Shown here piece by piece: positions 17,281 to 25,375 of a stretch of DNA of 64,000 bases. Below the pieces are notes generated by a model, which did no database searches, had not been told where the DNA came from, and saw only the letters and a program-made list of their open reading frames with translations. Position numbers and translations under genes: made by a program. Every line of letters starts with the position of its first letter. The first letter of the stretch is position 1. This stretch comes from an uncultured Collinsella sp. Lineage in GTDB: Bacteria; Actinomycetota; Coriobacteriia; Coriobacteriales; Coriobacteriaceae. The stretch covers positions 10,235 to 74,234 of the forward strand of contig CAUBMI010000004.1 of the NCBI GenBank assembly GCA_958436995.1. The letters are read 5' to 3'.

Positions 17281-18363
17281 CTAATACGGAGCAACGGCTT
17301 CCGCCCGGCGCCGCGATTCCGAGAAATCAAACTCGGCTCGATGGGCCTCGAGAAATCGTGCGTTGGGGCGCAAACGATGTTCATCCGGCTCGCGCAACAC
17401 CGAGCCCGCAAACGCCGCATAATCCGTGTACTGCAGAAGGTACGACCCGCAAAGTTGATAGTCGCCGCGTACCAGCTCAAACGAAATCAGATGAGCATCG
17501 AACAGCGAGTGCAGGTCGCGGCGCAGCAGAATACCGTTGCTGACAACCTGCGACTTGGGACCCGAGTAGTTCTCGACATGCGCAGCTTCGAGCGCTTCGT
17601 CGACGTTACAACCCGAGACGGCGCATCGACCAGCGTAGGCCTCAAAGAGCTCAGTGCGAAAACGTTGCTGGCCGATTCGCTCGCGACGCAGCGCATAGCG
17701 AACCTTTTCATCATCGCTCGCCGAGGCGCCGGAAAACTCCGCCGCGAGCGGAGCGTCCTTCATGTAGCTCATATCGGGGAAGAAACGCGCGTCGGGTCCA
17801 CCCTTGTGAACGGGACCGTGCAACACAAACCAGCTGTTCTCCGGCTCGTAACGCTCAACGAATGCTAGGCCAAGCACCTTGTAGCCAGCGCTCGTTGCAA
17901 AGAAAACGCCGACGGGAACGCCGCACTCCATGCAGTTGATCATCTTTTGGTTGTAGTCCTGGTCGCGCCAGTTTTCGACCGAAGCACTTTGCGACGAATA
18001 CTTGAGCACCCACGTGCCGTCCTCGAGATAGAGCGGCGGAACGTCGGGGTAGGCGCCGCGCTTGGAATTGTGCACCGAAAGAGCAAAGGTCTTCTCGCGC
18101 GGATGCTTAACGCGCCCGCAACCAGGCCAAAAGATGCCCGAGTCGCGCGACACCGGAAAGAGCTCAGAATCAATCGTCAGGCGAAAGGGGTATTGAGGGC
18201 TATCGGCATTGGTGCGATGCGGGAGCTTATCCCACAGGCCGCCACGCTGCTCCTCGCGCAAGAACCACTCCCAGGCCTGGACATATTCGGACGGCACAAA
18301 GCTGCAAGCGCGATCGAAACTCGGCCGCGCAATCAGCGGAACACTAGAAGCGATGCCGTCCAT
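17281..18363 (-). CDS. HNH endonuclease, possible modification-dependent restriction enzyme
   Basis: 360 residues from the ATG at 18363, which has GGAGG six bases upstream; an ATG ten codons earlier lacks it. The C-terminal HNH domain is clear: CAVSGCNVDEALEAAHVENYSG, then NGILLRRDLHSLFDAHLISF (about residues 245-295). The N-terminal 200 residues carry a folded domain (VLGLAFVERYEPENSWFVLHG) of the type that often reads modified DNA in standalone HNH nucleases, though I cannot assign it to a named family. No methyltransferase is adjacent. Likely a solitary defence nuclease. Confidence 0.8.
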   Translation of the reverse strand: MDGIASSVPLIARPSFDRACSFVPSEYVQAWEWFLREEQRGGLWDKLPHRTNADSPQYPFRLTIDSELFPVSRDSGIFWPGCGRVKHPREKTFALSVHNSKRGAYPDVPPLYLEDGTWVLKYSSQSASVENWRDQDYNQKMINCMECGVPVGVFFATSAGYKVLGLAFVERYEPENSWFVLHGPVHKGGPDARFFPDMSYMKDAPLAAEFSGASASDDEKVRYALRRERIGQQRFRTELFEAYAGRCAVSGCNVDEALEAAHVENYSGPKSQVVSNGILLRRDLHSLFDAHLISFELVRGDYQLCGSYLLQYTDYAAFAGSVLREPDEHRLRPNARFLEAHRAEFDFSESRRRAEAVAPY

Positions 18364-18423
18364 AAGGAACCTCCAGGAAGAACAGTTCCCCACATTATCG
18401 CCGACACAGTGAGAGCACTATAC

Positions 18424-18455
18424 GAAAAAGGGCCACTTCCTTGGAAGTGGCCCTT
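18424..18455 (-). terminator. terminator of the 18494-19438 gene
   Basis: AAGGGCCACTTCC pairs with GGAAGTGGCCCTT (13 bp, 2-base loop). On the minus strand it is followed by a T-run. Confidence 0.85.
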
Positions 18456-18493
18456 CAAACAGGCTTAATTGATGAATTGGATCTGACGCAATA

Positions 18494-19438
18494 TTACTTA
18501 CCGTCAGGAACGATACCGACCAAGCTGACCGTTACGTCAAAGGTCGGAGCAGTGGTGTTCTTGCCCTGCTCGGACCAGTTTTGACAGTCGGAATCGGTGC
18601 CTTCCATCCAGATGACGATCTTCATGTTCGTACCGTTGTAGTCAACGTTCTTTGCAATGGCCTGCGGTTTTGCTCCGTCAGGCTTGGAATAAGAACCGCC
18701 CGATCCGGTAGCGGCCCAATCGCCACCGTTCTGGTCAACTAGGGTCGCGCCGGAAATATGAGCATAATCGGGCGCTTTGGTCTCGGTGCCTTCAGCAGCA
18801 ACACAGCTCCAGCCGATCGTATAAGAGGCATCGTTGCCATGTTCGGCAGTCGAAGGCTCAACCGGGGCGTAGACAACCTTAAGCTCATCGTCAATTACGA
18901 TGCCAACACGCAGGCTACCCTGGATCTTGCCAAACCACTCCTGCGTTGCATTGTCGGAAGGCTTTATGGTGACAGGATTCGCACCGTCTAGATAGACATC
19001 CGCAACACCCGTGTTCGTCACGGTGTAGAGGGTGTAGTCAGCGGCGACGTAGGCATAATAGGAATCGGCACCGTTCGTCAGCGCATACTTGCCGTCGGCG
19101 CCCGTGTTGGCCTTCTGATAGCCGGAGACATCGGTGCCCTGCCAGGACTTGGGGACGAACCAAGACTGCGCATCGTTTGTCGATGAAGGGCTGATTTCGT
19201 GACCCACAGAGCTGGCAGTAGTCTGTTTGTCTGAACCGTCATGGTTAATATCTTTGCCCTGAGCAATTTGCAGCACCATGCCATTCGCTTGAGCAGAAAT
19301 GGTGCTCGTAGTTGCATGGACCCTACTGTTCGTGACAAACCATGCATAGGTAGTTGCAGAAAGCGCCACCGCCGAGACGACGACGGTCAACGCCGCTCCA
19401 ACAAGCTGAATCTTAAGCTTCTTTACTGAATCGTGCAT
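18494..19438 (-). CDS. SipW-dependent exported protein, TasA-like
   Basis: 314 residues. N-region MHDSVKKLKIQ, a hydrophobic segment (about 11-28) ending in SATTYAWFVTN, then STISAQANGMVLQ. The C-terminus has IVIWMEGTDSDCQNWSEQ and a final strand VTVSLVG. Its N-terminal 60 residues match the 19522-20295 product closely (AWFVTN, ISAQ), so the two are paralogs. No signal peptidase is adjacent; the nearest are at 4862 and 9572. Likely a secreted surface protein whose assembly into fibres is only inferred. Confidence 0.8.
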   Translation of the reverse strand: MHDSVKKLKIQLVGAALTVVVSAVALSATTYAWFVTNSRVHATTSTISAQANGMVLQIAQGKDINHDGSDKQTTASSVGHEISPSSTNDAQSWFVPKSWQGTDVSGYQKANTGADGKYALTNGADSYYAYVAADYTLYTVTNTGVADVYLDGANPVTIKPSDNATQEWFGKIQGSLRVGIVIDDELKVVYAPVEPSTAEHGNDASYTIGWSCVAAEGTETKAPDYAHISGATLVDQNGGDWAATGSGGSYSKPDGAKPQAIAKNVDYNGTNMKIVIWMEGTDSDCQNWSEQGKNTTAPTFDVTVSLVGIVPDGK

Positions 19439-19459
19439 ACCCGTCGCCTCCCTTCGTTA

Positions 19460-19497
19460 AGGAAAAGGGCAGGATCCCGGGCTGGGAACCTGCCCTT
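19460..19497 (-). terminator. terminator or attenuator between two exported-protein genes
   Basis: AAGGGCAGG and CCTGCCCTT form the outer stem of a hairpin with a GC-rich inner stem; on the minus strand it is followed by TTTT. It lies after the 19522-20295 gene and before 18494-19438, so it may set a ratio between them. Confidence 0.75.
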
Positions 19498-19521
19498 CGC
19501 AAGCCACTATGAGACTGCGTA

Positions 19522-20295
19522 TTACTTGTTCTGGTTGTCAGCAGTAAAGGTAACGGTCAGCTTGGAAGAATCGGTCAGCTGCCCGAGGTTGTTCGTATAG
19601 ACATTTTGATCGCTGCCTTCATAGAAGACATAGATATCGACTTTGGTATCTGCATCGGCTGGGACCGTGTCGGCAAGAATGCCATCGGCGGCAGTGATGC
19701 CATTGGAACCAAGCTTGAAAGTGCCGTCCTTATCAAGAACAACCCACCTGTCGCCGCACATCACCAAGAGACGAAGCGCAGAGTTGATACCAGAGGTGGT
19801 AGAAAGATCAGTGCCTTTGCCGTCTGCAGACGTTGCTTCGACAGAGGCGATCTTGAGATTAGAGAGGCTCTGGCCGCGGGAGCTAATATTGAAGGTATTC
19901 TTCTTAGCGAACTCCTTGTTAACGGCCTCTTCGGGCGTACCCGCATTGCCAACAAGCGACAGAGTGCCGTTCAGGGTTCCATCGTTCACATCTTTGCCAA
20001 AGCCCGTCATGAACTTGCCCTCGGTAGAGCCCTTCTGCTCACCAAAAGTAGCGGGGTACAGCTTGACGTTTTCATCAGTCGCAACGTCAAATGTGCTGTC
20101 AACATTAACGGCCGAAGCGTTGTACTTAATCGTCATATACGACGCGTTCGACTGTGCGCTGATGCTGCTCGTCTGCGCCTTGACGGTATTGTTCGTCACA
20201 AACCATGCGAAGGTAGCGGAGCCGAGGGCTACGGCTGCCACGAGGACCATGGCGATGGCGGCGCCCATCTGCTTCTTTAATGCTTTGGTATCCAT
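19522..20295 (-). CDS. SipW-dependent exported protein, TasA-like
   Basis: 257 residues from the ATG at 20295 (MDTKALKKQMGAAIAMV), preceded by AAAGGGG; a longer frame from 20577 has no signal peptide at its start. A hydrophobic segment ends in GSATFAWFVTNN, followed by SSISAQSNASYM. The C-terminus has VDIYVFYEGSDQNVYTNNL, a Cys-less variant of the shared motif, then LTVTFTA. The 396-base region upstream (20296-20691) contains no gene and probably holds divergent promoters for this gene and the one at 20692. Confidence 0.8.
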   Translation of the reverse strand: MDTKALKKQMGAAIAMVLVAAVALGSATFAWFVTNNTVKAQTSSISAQSNASYMTIKYNASAVNVDSTFDVATDENVKLYPATFGEQKGSTEGKFMTGFGKDVNDGTLNGTLSLVGNAGTPEEAVNKEFAKKNTFNISSRGQSLSNLKIASVEATSADGKGTDLSTTSGINSALRLLVMCGDRWVVLDKDGTFKLGSNGITAADGILADTVPADADTKVDIYVFYEGSDQNVYTNNLGQLTDSSKLTVTFTADNQNK

Positions 20296-20691
20296 GCGGA
20301 CCCCTTTCTTTCCCCATTCATCCCAGATGACCCTCGAGAAGCCCGGAAGGGGAGCCCGCGCTTTCGTGTTGGATGTTGCTTGCCCATCCTTTAGACATGG
20401 AATTGAGAATACCATAATTCTTACGATTTCCTTATGAGTTTTCGGCAGCCTACATTCCGGCAGATTCATAGGTCTACCTCGGGCAATATGTGGTGCTATG
20501 TGAACATCGTTTACCTTATTTGATCTCTCTCCCGCGCAGTCATAAGTCCCTCTTAAGCCTTGCGACCGCAGCGCCACGCCATCGCATCATTCACCCTCCG
20601 CTGTGCTTCGCCCTAGCCCTTCCCCACTCGCTATACTGGTGTGGCACGTGTCATTTTTGCCTGCTAAACGAGCTATTTGTTGGGAGGGCTT

Positions 20692-21204
20692 ATGCCTGCC
20701 GCCAATCAACCCAAGGGAAGCGTTTCTGCCGGATCGATTAAGCCGGTGACGCGCAAGGCCGTTCGTTGTCAGCGCGAAGTCGCCTGGCTGGTCACGCAAG
20801 CGGCCGGCAAGCTCGTCGCCACCTCCGATGACGTCAACGCGCCCACGCCCAGCTTTGTGCTGGCGGCGGCGTTGTCGTACACCCGCGAGCAGGAGCAGAC
20901 CGCCCAGGAGGACGGACACGCGATTGGCTACGAGGCCGTCATGAGCCCCGACCTTGCGAGCTTTTGTGCAGCCGCGGGGTTACCCGCAGCACCCAACGCG
21001 CTTTCGGAGGCGGGCTACATGTTCACCCTCTCGGGCGCGGACCTCATTCGCGAGGTTTACGCCTACTGCAGCGATCTGGGCGAACGCATGGGAGACGCGG
21101 CACAGGTCAAACCGGGCTACGCGATCAAGCTCGCGCTGCGGCTGTTCCTGCTGGATGCAGCCTCTGGCAACGACGCAACCTCCAAAGACAACACTTGCGC
21201 ATAG
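20692..21204 (+). CDS. hypothetical protein
   Basis: 170 residues. GGGAGG precedes the ATG by five bases. No membrane segment or motif is recognised; the protein is mixed polar and alanine-rich, with an acidic central part. It is divergent from the TasA-like gene and convergent with the 21253-22446 gene, sharing a terminator with it. The SipW-type loci flank it, but nothing in the sequence ties it to them. Confidence 0.6.
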   Translation: MPAANQPKGSVSAGSIKPVTRKAVRCQREVAWLVTQAAGKLVATSDDVNAPTPSFVLAAALSYTREQEQTAQEDGHAIGYEAVMSPDLASFCAAAGLPAAPNALSEAGYMFTLSGADLIREVYAYCSDLGERMGDAAQVKPGYAIKLALRLFLLDAASGNDATSKDNTCA

Positions 21205-21207
21205 CAA

Positions 21208-21245
21208 AAGCGCCGGGCCGGAAAATCCATCCCGGCCCGGCGCTT
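21208..21245. terminator. bidirectional terminator
   Basis: A 14-bp stem (AAGCGCCGGGCCGG with CCGGCCCGGCGCTT) between convergent genes; A-rich on the left, T-containing on the right. Confidence 0.85.
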
Positions 21246-21252
21246 GTTCGTT

Positions 21253-22446
21253 CTACTTGTCTCCGTCCTTCACGGGCGAGTTCTTTTGGTTGCGGCGGTT
21301 ACCCCACGTCACGTTGTGCTCCTTGTAGTAATCGGGCGCCTCGTTGCCGCTCGCGCTAATGGGGTCGTTGCCGGTCAGGGTGTCGGCAATATCCTGCACG
21401 AACTTAACGAACAGGCTTGAATCGTCGGTCTCGGACGAATCGAAATCGAAACCGAACTCCACCGCGCCGCCGATGATCTTGTCCACGCACTCCGGGTCGT
21501 CGCCGTCCAGCCAAATGACCACGGTGTACTTGTCCACATCGCCCACGCGAAAGTTCTTGTGGCTAATGGTGGTCACCACGTCTTTGGACTCAAACGGCTC
21601 GGTGTTGGGCTCGGGGCTGCCATCGGCCGCGGCAGCCGCGTAGGTGGTGGGCTCGCCGTTGCGATACACCCGCACGCGCGCCGCCTTCTCCACGCCCTTG
21701 CTGGCGCTGACCACCTTGAGCTTGGCGCTGTAGCCCAGATCGGTCTTGCCGGCGTTGCGGATATAGAAGGTGTACGCCACGTAGTTCTTGCCGTTGTGGC
21801 TGCCGTCGACGCTATCCAGGTTGTCGGGCAGGTCGTCGGCGGCGATATTGGTGCCGTTGTCCACGGCGTCGGCCGCCAGGCGCGCGGTGGCGTTGTTAAA
21901 GTCGCCGTTGTCGGCAATGGCCACGCCGCGGCGGAACAGCTCCAGGCGGTTGAGGTTGATGGTGAAGTTGCCCATGTTTTCCTGCATAAACGACAGGGCG
22001 AACAGCACGCCAAAGGCAAGCGCCAGCACCACGAGGGCCTTTTGCAACTTGTCCATGCGCAGCAGCGCCGTGCCGATGCGCTCCATGCGACGCTTGGGCA
22101 TGTACATGGACACGACCGCGTCGGGGTCGATGTCGTCGAGGTCCTGGTCGGCCAGCGCCTGCTCCAGCTCCTCGATGCGCACCACGCCGCGCAAGTCGCG
22201 CTTGGGTTTGGGCTTGCGCTTGGGCTTGGGCTTGCCGAAGCGCTTGCGGGAGGTGGGAGGCTGATCGAGGGCGGAGTCCTCGCCGGGTGCGTCCTCGGCA
22301 TTGACGCGGGGTGCGTCTTGGGGCGCGCGCACGGCCTGGTCCTCGGCCTGATGCTCGGCCTGACCTTCGGCCAAATCCTCAGCCAAGCCCTCAGCCAGAT
22401 CCTCGGCAGCTTGATCTTTGTTGTCGTTACGCTTGAACAGAGCCAT
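21253..22446 (-). CDS. membrane-anchored relative of the exported proteins
   Basis: 397 residues. The N-terminal ~130 residues are cytoplasmic: acidic repeats (EDLAEGLAEDLAEGQAEHQAEDQ) then a Lys/Pro-rich run (KRFGKPKPKRKPKPKRD). One membrane helix lies at about 136-155, followed by an extracellular domain with VVIWLDGDDPECVDKI and GGAVEFGFDF, the same C-terminal signature as the SipW substrates. It lacks the ATYAWF cleavage context, so it may stay anchored. The PilZ gene is 5 bases upstream in the same operon. I infer an anchor or base component; function is otherwise unknown. Confidence 0.65.
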   Translation of the reverse strand: MALFKRNDNKDQAAEDLAEGLAEDLAEGQAEHQAEDQAVRAPQDAPRVNAEDAPGEDSALDQPPTSRKRFGKPKPKRKPKPKRDLRGVVRIEELEQALADQDLDDIDPDAVVSMYMPKRRMERIGTALLRMDKLQKALVVLALAFGVLFALSFMQENMGNFTINLNRLELFRRGVAIADNGDFNNATARLAADAVDNGTNIAADDLPDNLDSVDGSHNGKNYVAYTFYIRNAGKTDLGYSAKLKVVSASKGVEKAARVRVYRNGEPTTYAAAAADGSPEPNTEPFESKDVVTTISHKNFRVGDVDKYTVVIWLDGDDPECVDKIIGGAVEFGFDFDSSETDDSSLFVKFVQDIADTLTGNDPISASGNEAPDYYKEHNVTWGNRRNQKNSPVKDGDK

Positions 22447-22451
22447 GGCGA

Positions 22452-23117
22452 TCAGATCTTATATTTGGTGCGAATGTAGCCGACATATTCTTTGACGAGC
22501 TCGCGCTCCATGTCGTCGGCGTAGCGGAACTGCAGGCCGCAGACGTTGCGGTACAGGCTGCCCTTGGGCGCGCGGCGCACCCAACACACGATGCCCAGCT
22601 GCTCGGGCAGCTCGTGGCGCTCGCCCTGCAGGCGGATTGTGGGCATTTGAACGGACAGGGCCTCGCCCACGTCGGGGTAATCGTTGAGGTAGACGGCCAG
22701 GCCGCCGGCCGAGACGTCGATGGTCATGGCGTCCTCGGGCTCGGGGGTCGGCTCGTTGTCGCGCTGGTAGGTCAGGCGCATGGCGACCTTAAAACGCTCG
22801 TCGCGGCGCTTGACAAAGGTGCGCTGCTCGGCGACTTTGCGCATTTTCCAGTAAGTGCGGATGCCCTTTTTCTCGACCGACTCGGGGTAGCCGGCGAGCA
22901 CGAACGTTTCCTCGCCCACTTTGTATTGCAGCAGCAGCTTTTGGTTTTCGTCCATGATGAGCGGCTTGCCGGCGAGCATGGGCGCGCTCATAAGAAAGTA
23001 CGCGTCGTCCAGGTTCTCTTTGTACGTGGCGAGCATGTTGAAGTCGGTTTTTTGGCCCATGGGCACGTCGAATGCCACCTGAAGCTTGGTCCCCGGCGTT
23101 ATCTGTTGCTCTGCCAT
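22452..23117 (-). CDS. PilZ domain c-di-GMP receptor (YcgR-like)
   Basis: 221 residues from the ATG at 23117 with GGGGAG upstream. The N-terminal ~95 residues form a YcgR_2-like beta domain. The PilZ domain begins with RRDERFK (R104, R105 and R108) and has IDVSAGGLAVYL (D134, S136, G138-G139), the two c-di-GMP binding motifs, both intact. YcgR-like proteins couple c-di-GMP to motility, polysaccharide or surface-fibre output. Here the cotranscribed partner is a membrane protein related to the SipW substrates, suggesting c-di-GMP control of a surface structure. The upstream region carries repeated TATCTCTC motifs. Confidence 0.88.
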   Translation of the reverse strand: MAEQQITPGTKLQVAFDVPMGQKTDFNMLATYKENLDDAYFLMSAPMLAGKPLIMDENQKLLLQYKVGEETFVLAGYPESVEKKGIRTYWKMRKVAEQRTFVKRRDERFKVAMRLTYQRDNEPTPEPEDAMTIDVSAGGLAVYLNDYPDVGEALSVQMPTIRLQGERHELPEQLGIVCWVRRAPKGSLYRNVCGLQFRYADDMERELVKEYVGYIRTKYKI

Positions 23118-23312
23118 GTTGTCTCCCCCAGTCGCGGGCGCCGATATCATCGTCGTGCGCGATGCACATTGGGCTATTGTACCTGCTTTGCCGCAGGTTT
23201 CGATGTGCGGTGCGTGAAATGGCGGGATGCGAGGCGCGGGTGAACGCGCAGCTGCTCCGCGCGCGGCATTAATCTGACAGCGATGCATGCCCCCGACAGT
23301 CCGTCCGTCTGT

Positions 23313-23547
23313 CTATCTCTCAGTTATCTCTCATTTATCTCTCAGCTTAGAGATGAGTGAGAGATGAGAGACAAAATTACCGTTATCGGTTCAAGCAAAT
23401 CACGTTCGCGCAGGTAAACTCATGTATACGGGAACTTAGACTCGATCCCCTAGCCACCTTGCAGCATTGCTATCTCTCATATTTATCTCTCGTCTTTCTG
23501 TTATCTCTCGTATTAGTGACGAATGAGAGATGAGAGATGCGTGAGTG
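23313..23547. repeat. two clusters of TATCTCTCA direct and inverted repeats
   Basis: Cluster 1 (23313-23372) has three TATCTCTCA copies about 11 bases apart, then inverted copies (GAGAGATGAGAGA). Cluster 2 (23470-23547) repeats the arrangement. Each could fold into a hairpin or bind a dimeric regulator. They lie in the 555-base gap (23118-23672) upstream of the PilZ gene; the rest of the gap holds no gene. A related palindrome is at 28626-28674. Confidence 0.7.
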
Positions 23548-23589
23548 ATGGACGAGTGTGATTTTTTGGACGGTCAGAAAATCCCTCAA

Positions 23590-23627
23590 ATAAAAAACGG
23601 GGCCGGCCTTACGCCGAGCCCCGTTTT
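23590..23627 (-). terminator. terminator of the first PTS operon
   Basis: AAAACGGGGC and GCCCCGTTTT form the stem; the minus strand continues with TTTTTTA. It follows the PTS IID stop. Confidence 0.9.
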
Positions 23628-23672
23628 CAAACGGTCAGTTAGTTATCCAACGCGCGAGCATAGCAGTCAACA

Positions 23673-24521
23673 TTACGCCGCCGCGAACACTCCCAAGCCC
23701 GTTCCGATGATGCAGATTGCGAAGATGCCCAAGATGATCCAAATGGTCTTGACGCCCTTTTTATAGAGGGCAACGCAAGCGAACGTTGCCAGCAAGGGCA
23801 GCAGACCGGGGAAGATCGAATCGAACAGATCCTGCAGGACAATCTCCGAACCACCCACGTCAAAGGTCAAAGCCGTGGACAGCGAGACCTGTGCCGCAAT
23901 CATGGCGCCGATAACGGTCATTCCGAGAACACCGGCAGCATGCGTCATGCGAGACATAAGGTTGCTCTCTTCGGACTGCTGCAAAAACTTGGTTCCCAAG
24001 TCGTAACCCAGATGGGCGGCGACGATACGCGTTGCAAAGTTAATCACGGAGTAGATGAGCGCGTACACGATGGGGCCGAGCGGGTTGCCCGTCGAAGCGA
24101 TGCCAATACCAATGCCGGCGGCAACCACGCGGAACGTACCCCAGTAGAACGAATCACCGATGCCGGAAAGCGGTCCCATAAGGCCGACCTTCATGGCGTT
24201 AATCGAGGACGTGTCGAAGTTCTTATCGGCAGCCGCCTGCTCTTCCATCGAAACCGTTAGGCCGGCTACAAACGGAAGCACATGAGGCGTGATGTTAAAG
24301 AACTCGGTATGGCGATCGAGCGCCGCATAGTAATCGTCGTCGTTGGGATAGATCTTTCGCAGGGGCTTCTGAATGGTGTACATGAAGCCCATTGCCATCA
24401 TCTTGTCGTACGACTGCGAGCACTGGCTCGTAAACTGGCGAAGGAACATGCTCCGATACATATCGGGAGTCATAATCGCGTCCTTCTTGGCCTCTTTGAG
24501 GTCGGTGTTCTGGATAGCCAT
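23673..24521 (-). CDS. PTS mannose-family IID component
   Basis: 282 residues, membrane partner of IIC in a mannose/fructose/sorbose-family phosphotransferase permease. The family signature is seen in ITPHVLPFVAGLTVSMEEQ and GLMGPLSGIGDSFYWGTFR, with C-terminal hydrophobic segments. Its ATG overlaps the IIC stop (TAATG), so translation is coupled. It is the last gene of GntR, IIA, IIB, SIS, IIC, IID. The sugar is not readable from sequence; the SIS gene suggests a glycated amine or amino sugar. Confidence 0.93.
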   Translation of the reverse strand: MAIQNTDLKEAKKDAIMTPDMYRSMFLRQFTSQCSQSYDKMMAMGFMYTIQKPLRKIYPNDDDYYAALDRHTEFFNITPHVLPFVAGLTVSMEEQAAADKNFDTSSINAMKVGLMGPLSGIGDSFYWGTFRVVAAGIGIGIASTGNPLGPIVYALIYSVINFATRIVAAHLGYDLGTKFLQQSEESNLMSRMTHAAGVLGMTVIGAMIAAQVSLSTALTFDVGGSEIVLQDLFDSIFPGLLPLLATFACVALYKKGVKTIWIILGIFAICIIGTGLGVFAAA

Positions 24522-25294
24522 TAGAAGTCCTCCTCTTCATCTGCAGCAACCGTCTGCGGACCGGACGAGCCCTCGCGGAAGGCCAGGAGCAGCGCGACGC
24601 AAATGGCAGCTGCGGCGACGCCGACCACGTCCATCTTGAGGTAGATGACCATAATGAAGCCCAGGAACAGCCAGGGAAGGAGCTTGTTATCGCCCATGGT
24701 CCTGATAAGAAGAGCGAAGCCGATGCAGACCATGACGCCGGACGCAACGTTGAGGCCGTCCATCACAAACTGCGGAATCGCGCTGAGCGCATTGTTGATA
24801 AGGTCGGCACCAAAGAACAGCGAGCCAAACACCAGCAGTGCAGACGGAATGCCAATCGACAGCGGTACGATGGTCAGATGGTACAGATTCGCCTTGGCAA
24901 GATCGCGATTTGCCAGAGCGGTCTCAATCTTCTTGCAGGCAAAGGCACCCGGAACGGCGTAGCAGAAGTTGCGCCACACCTGAAGGAAGACGGAGACGGG
25001 AAGGGCGAGCGCGACGGCAGTTGCCGTGCCCGTACCCGTAATGACGGCAAACGCGCAGCCAAGCACGCCGGAGGCATAGACCTCGGGAGGAACCGCCGCG
25101 CCGACCATGATGGCGCCCATGAACATGGACTCCAAAGCAGCGCCGACGATAACGCCCTGCTGGACATCGCCAAGGATCAAGCCGACAAACAGGCTCGTAA
25201 ACAGCGGACGACCAAGCATCGTAATGCCAAATAATTGCTCGTCCATGGACGCAATAAATGCGACCAGTGCAACTAGAAGATACTGGACAACCAT
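24521..25294 (-). CDS. PTS mannose-family IIC component
   Basis: 257 residues from the ATG at 25294; a TTG three codons earlier is possible. Strongly hydrophobic with the family features MDEQLFGITMLGRPLFTSLFVGLILGD and GAALESMFMGAIMVGAAVPPE. It forms the translocation channel together with IID. It ends in an acidic tail (EEEDF). It lies 81 bases after the SIS gene, in the same operon. Confidence 0.93.
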   Translation of the reverse strand: MVVQYLLVALVAFIASMDEQLFGITMLGRPLFTSLFVGLILGDVQQGVIVGAALESMFMGAIMVGAAVPPEVYASGVLGCAFAVITGTGTATAVALALPVSVFLQVWRNFCYAVPGAFACKKIETALANRDLAKANLYHLTIVPLSIGIPSALLVFGSLFFGADLINNALSAIPQFVMDGLNVASGVMVCIGFALLIRTMGDNKLLPWLFLGFIMVIYLKMDVVGVAAAAICVALLLAFREGSSGPQTVAADEEEDF

Positions 25295-25375
25295 TTCGAT
25301 CAACCCCAGAAACAGGTCTGCAGGCGAGGCATTCTGCGCAGCTCGCCTGCAGACAACCGCAGCAATTTGAGAGGA

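Noticed and set aside
23313..23547. Plasmid-type iterons or a replication origin
   Set aside because: No rep gene, no AT-rich melting region and no other origin features; surrounding genes are chromosomal.
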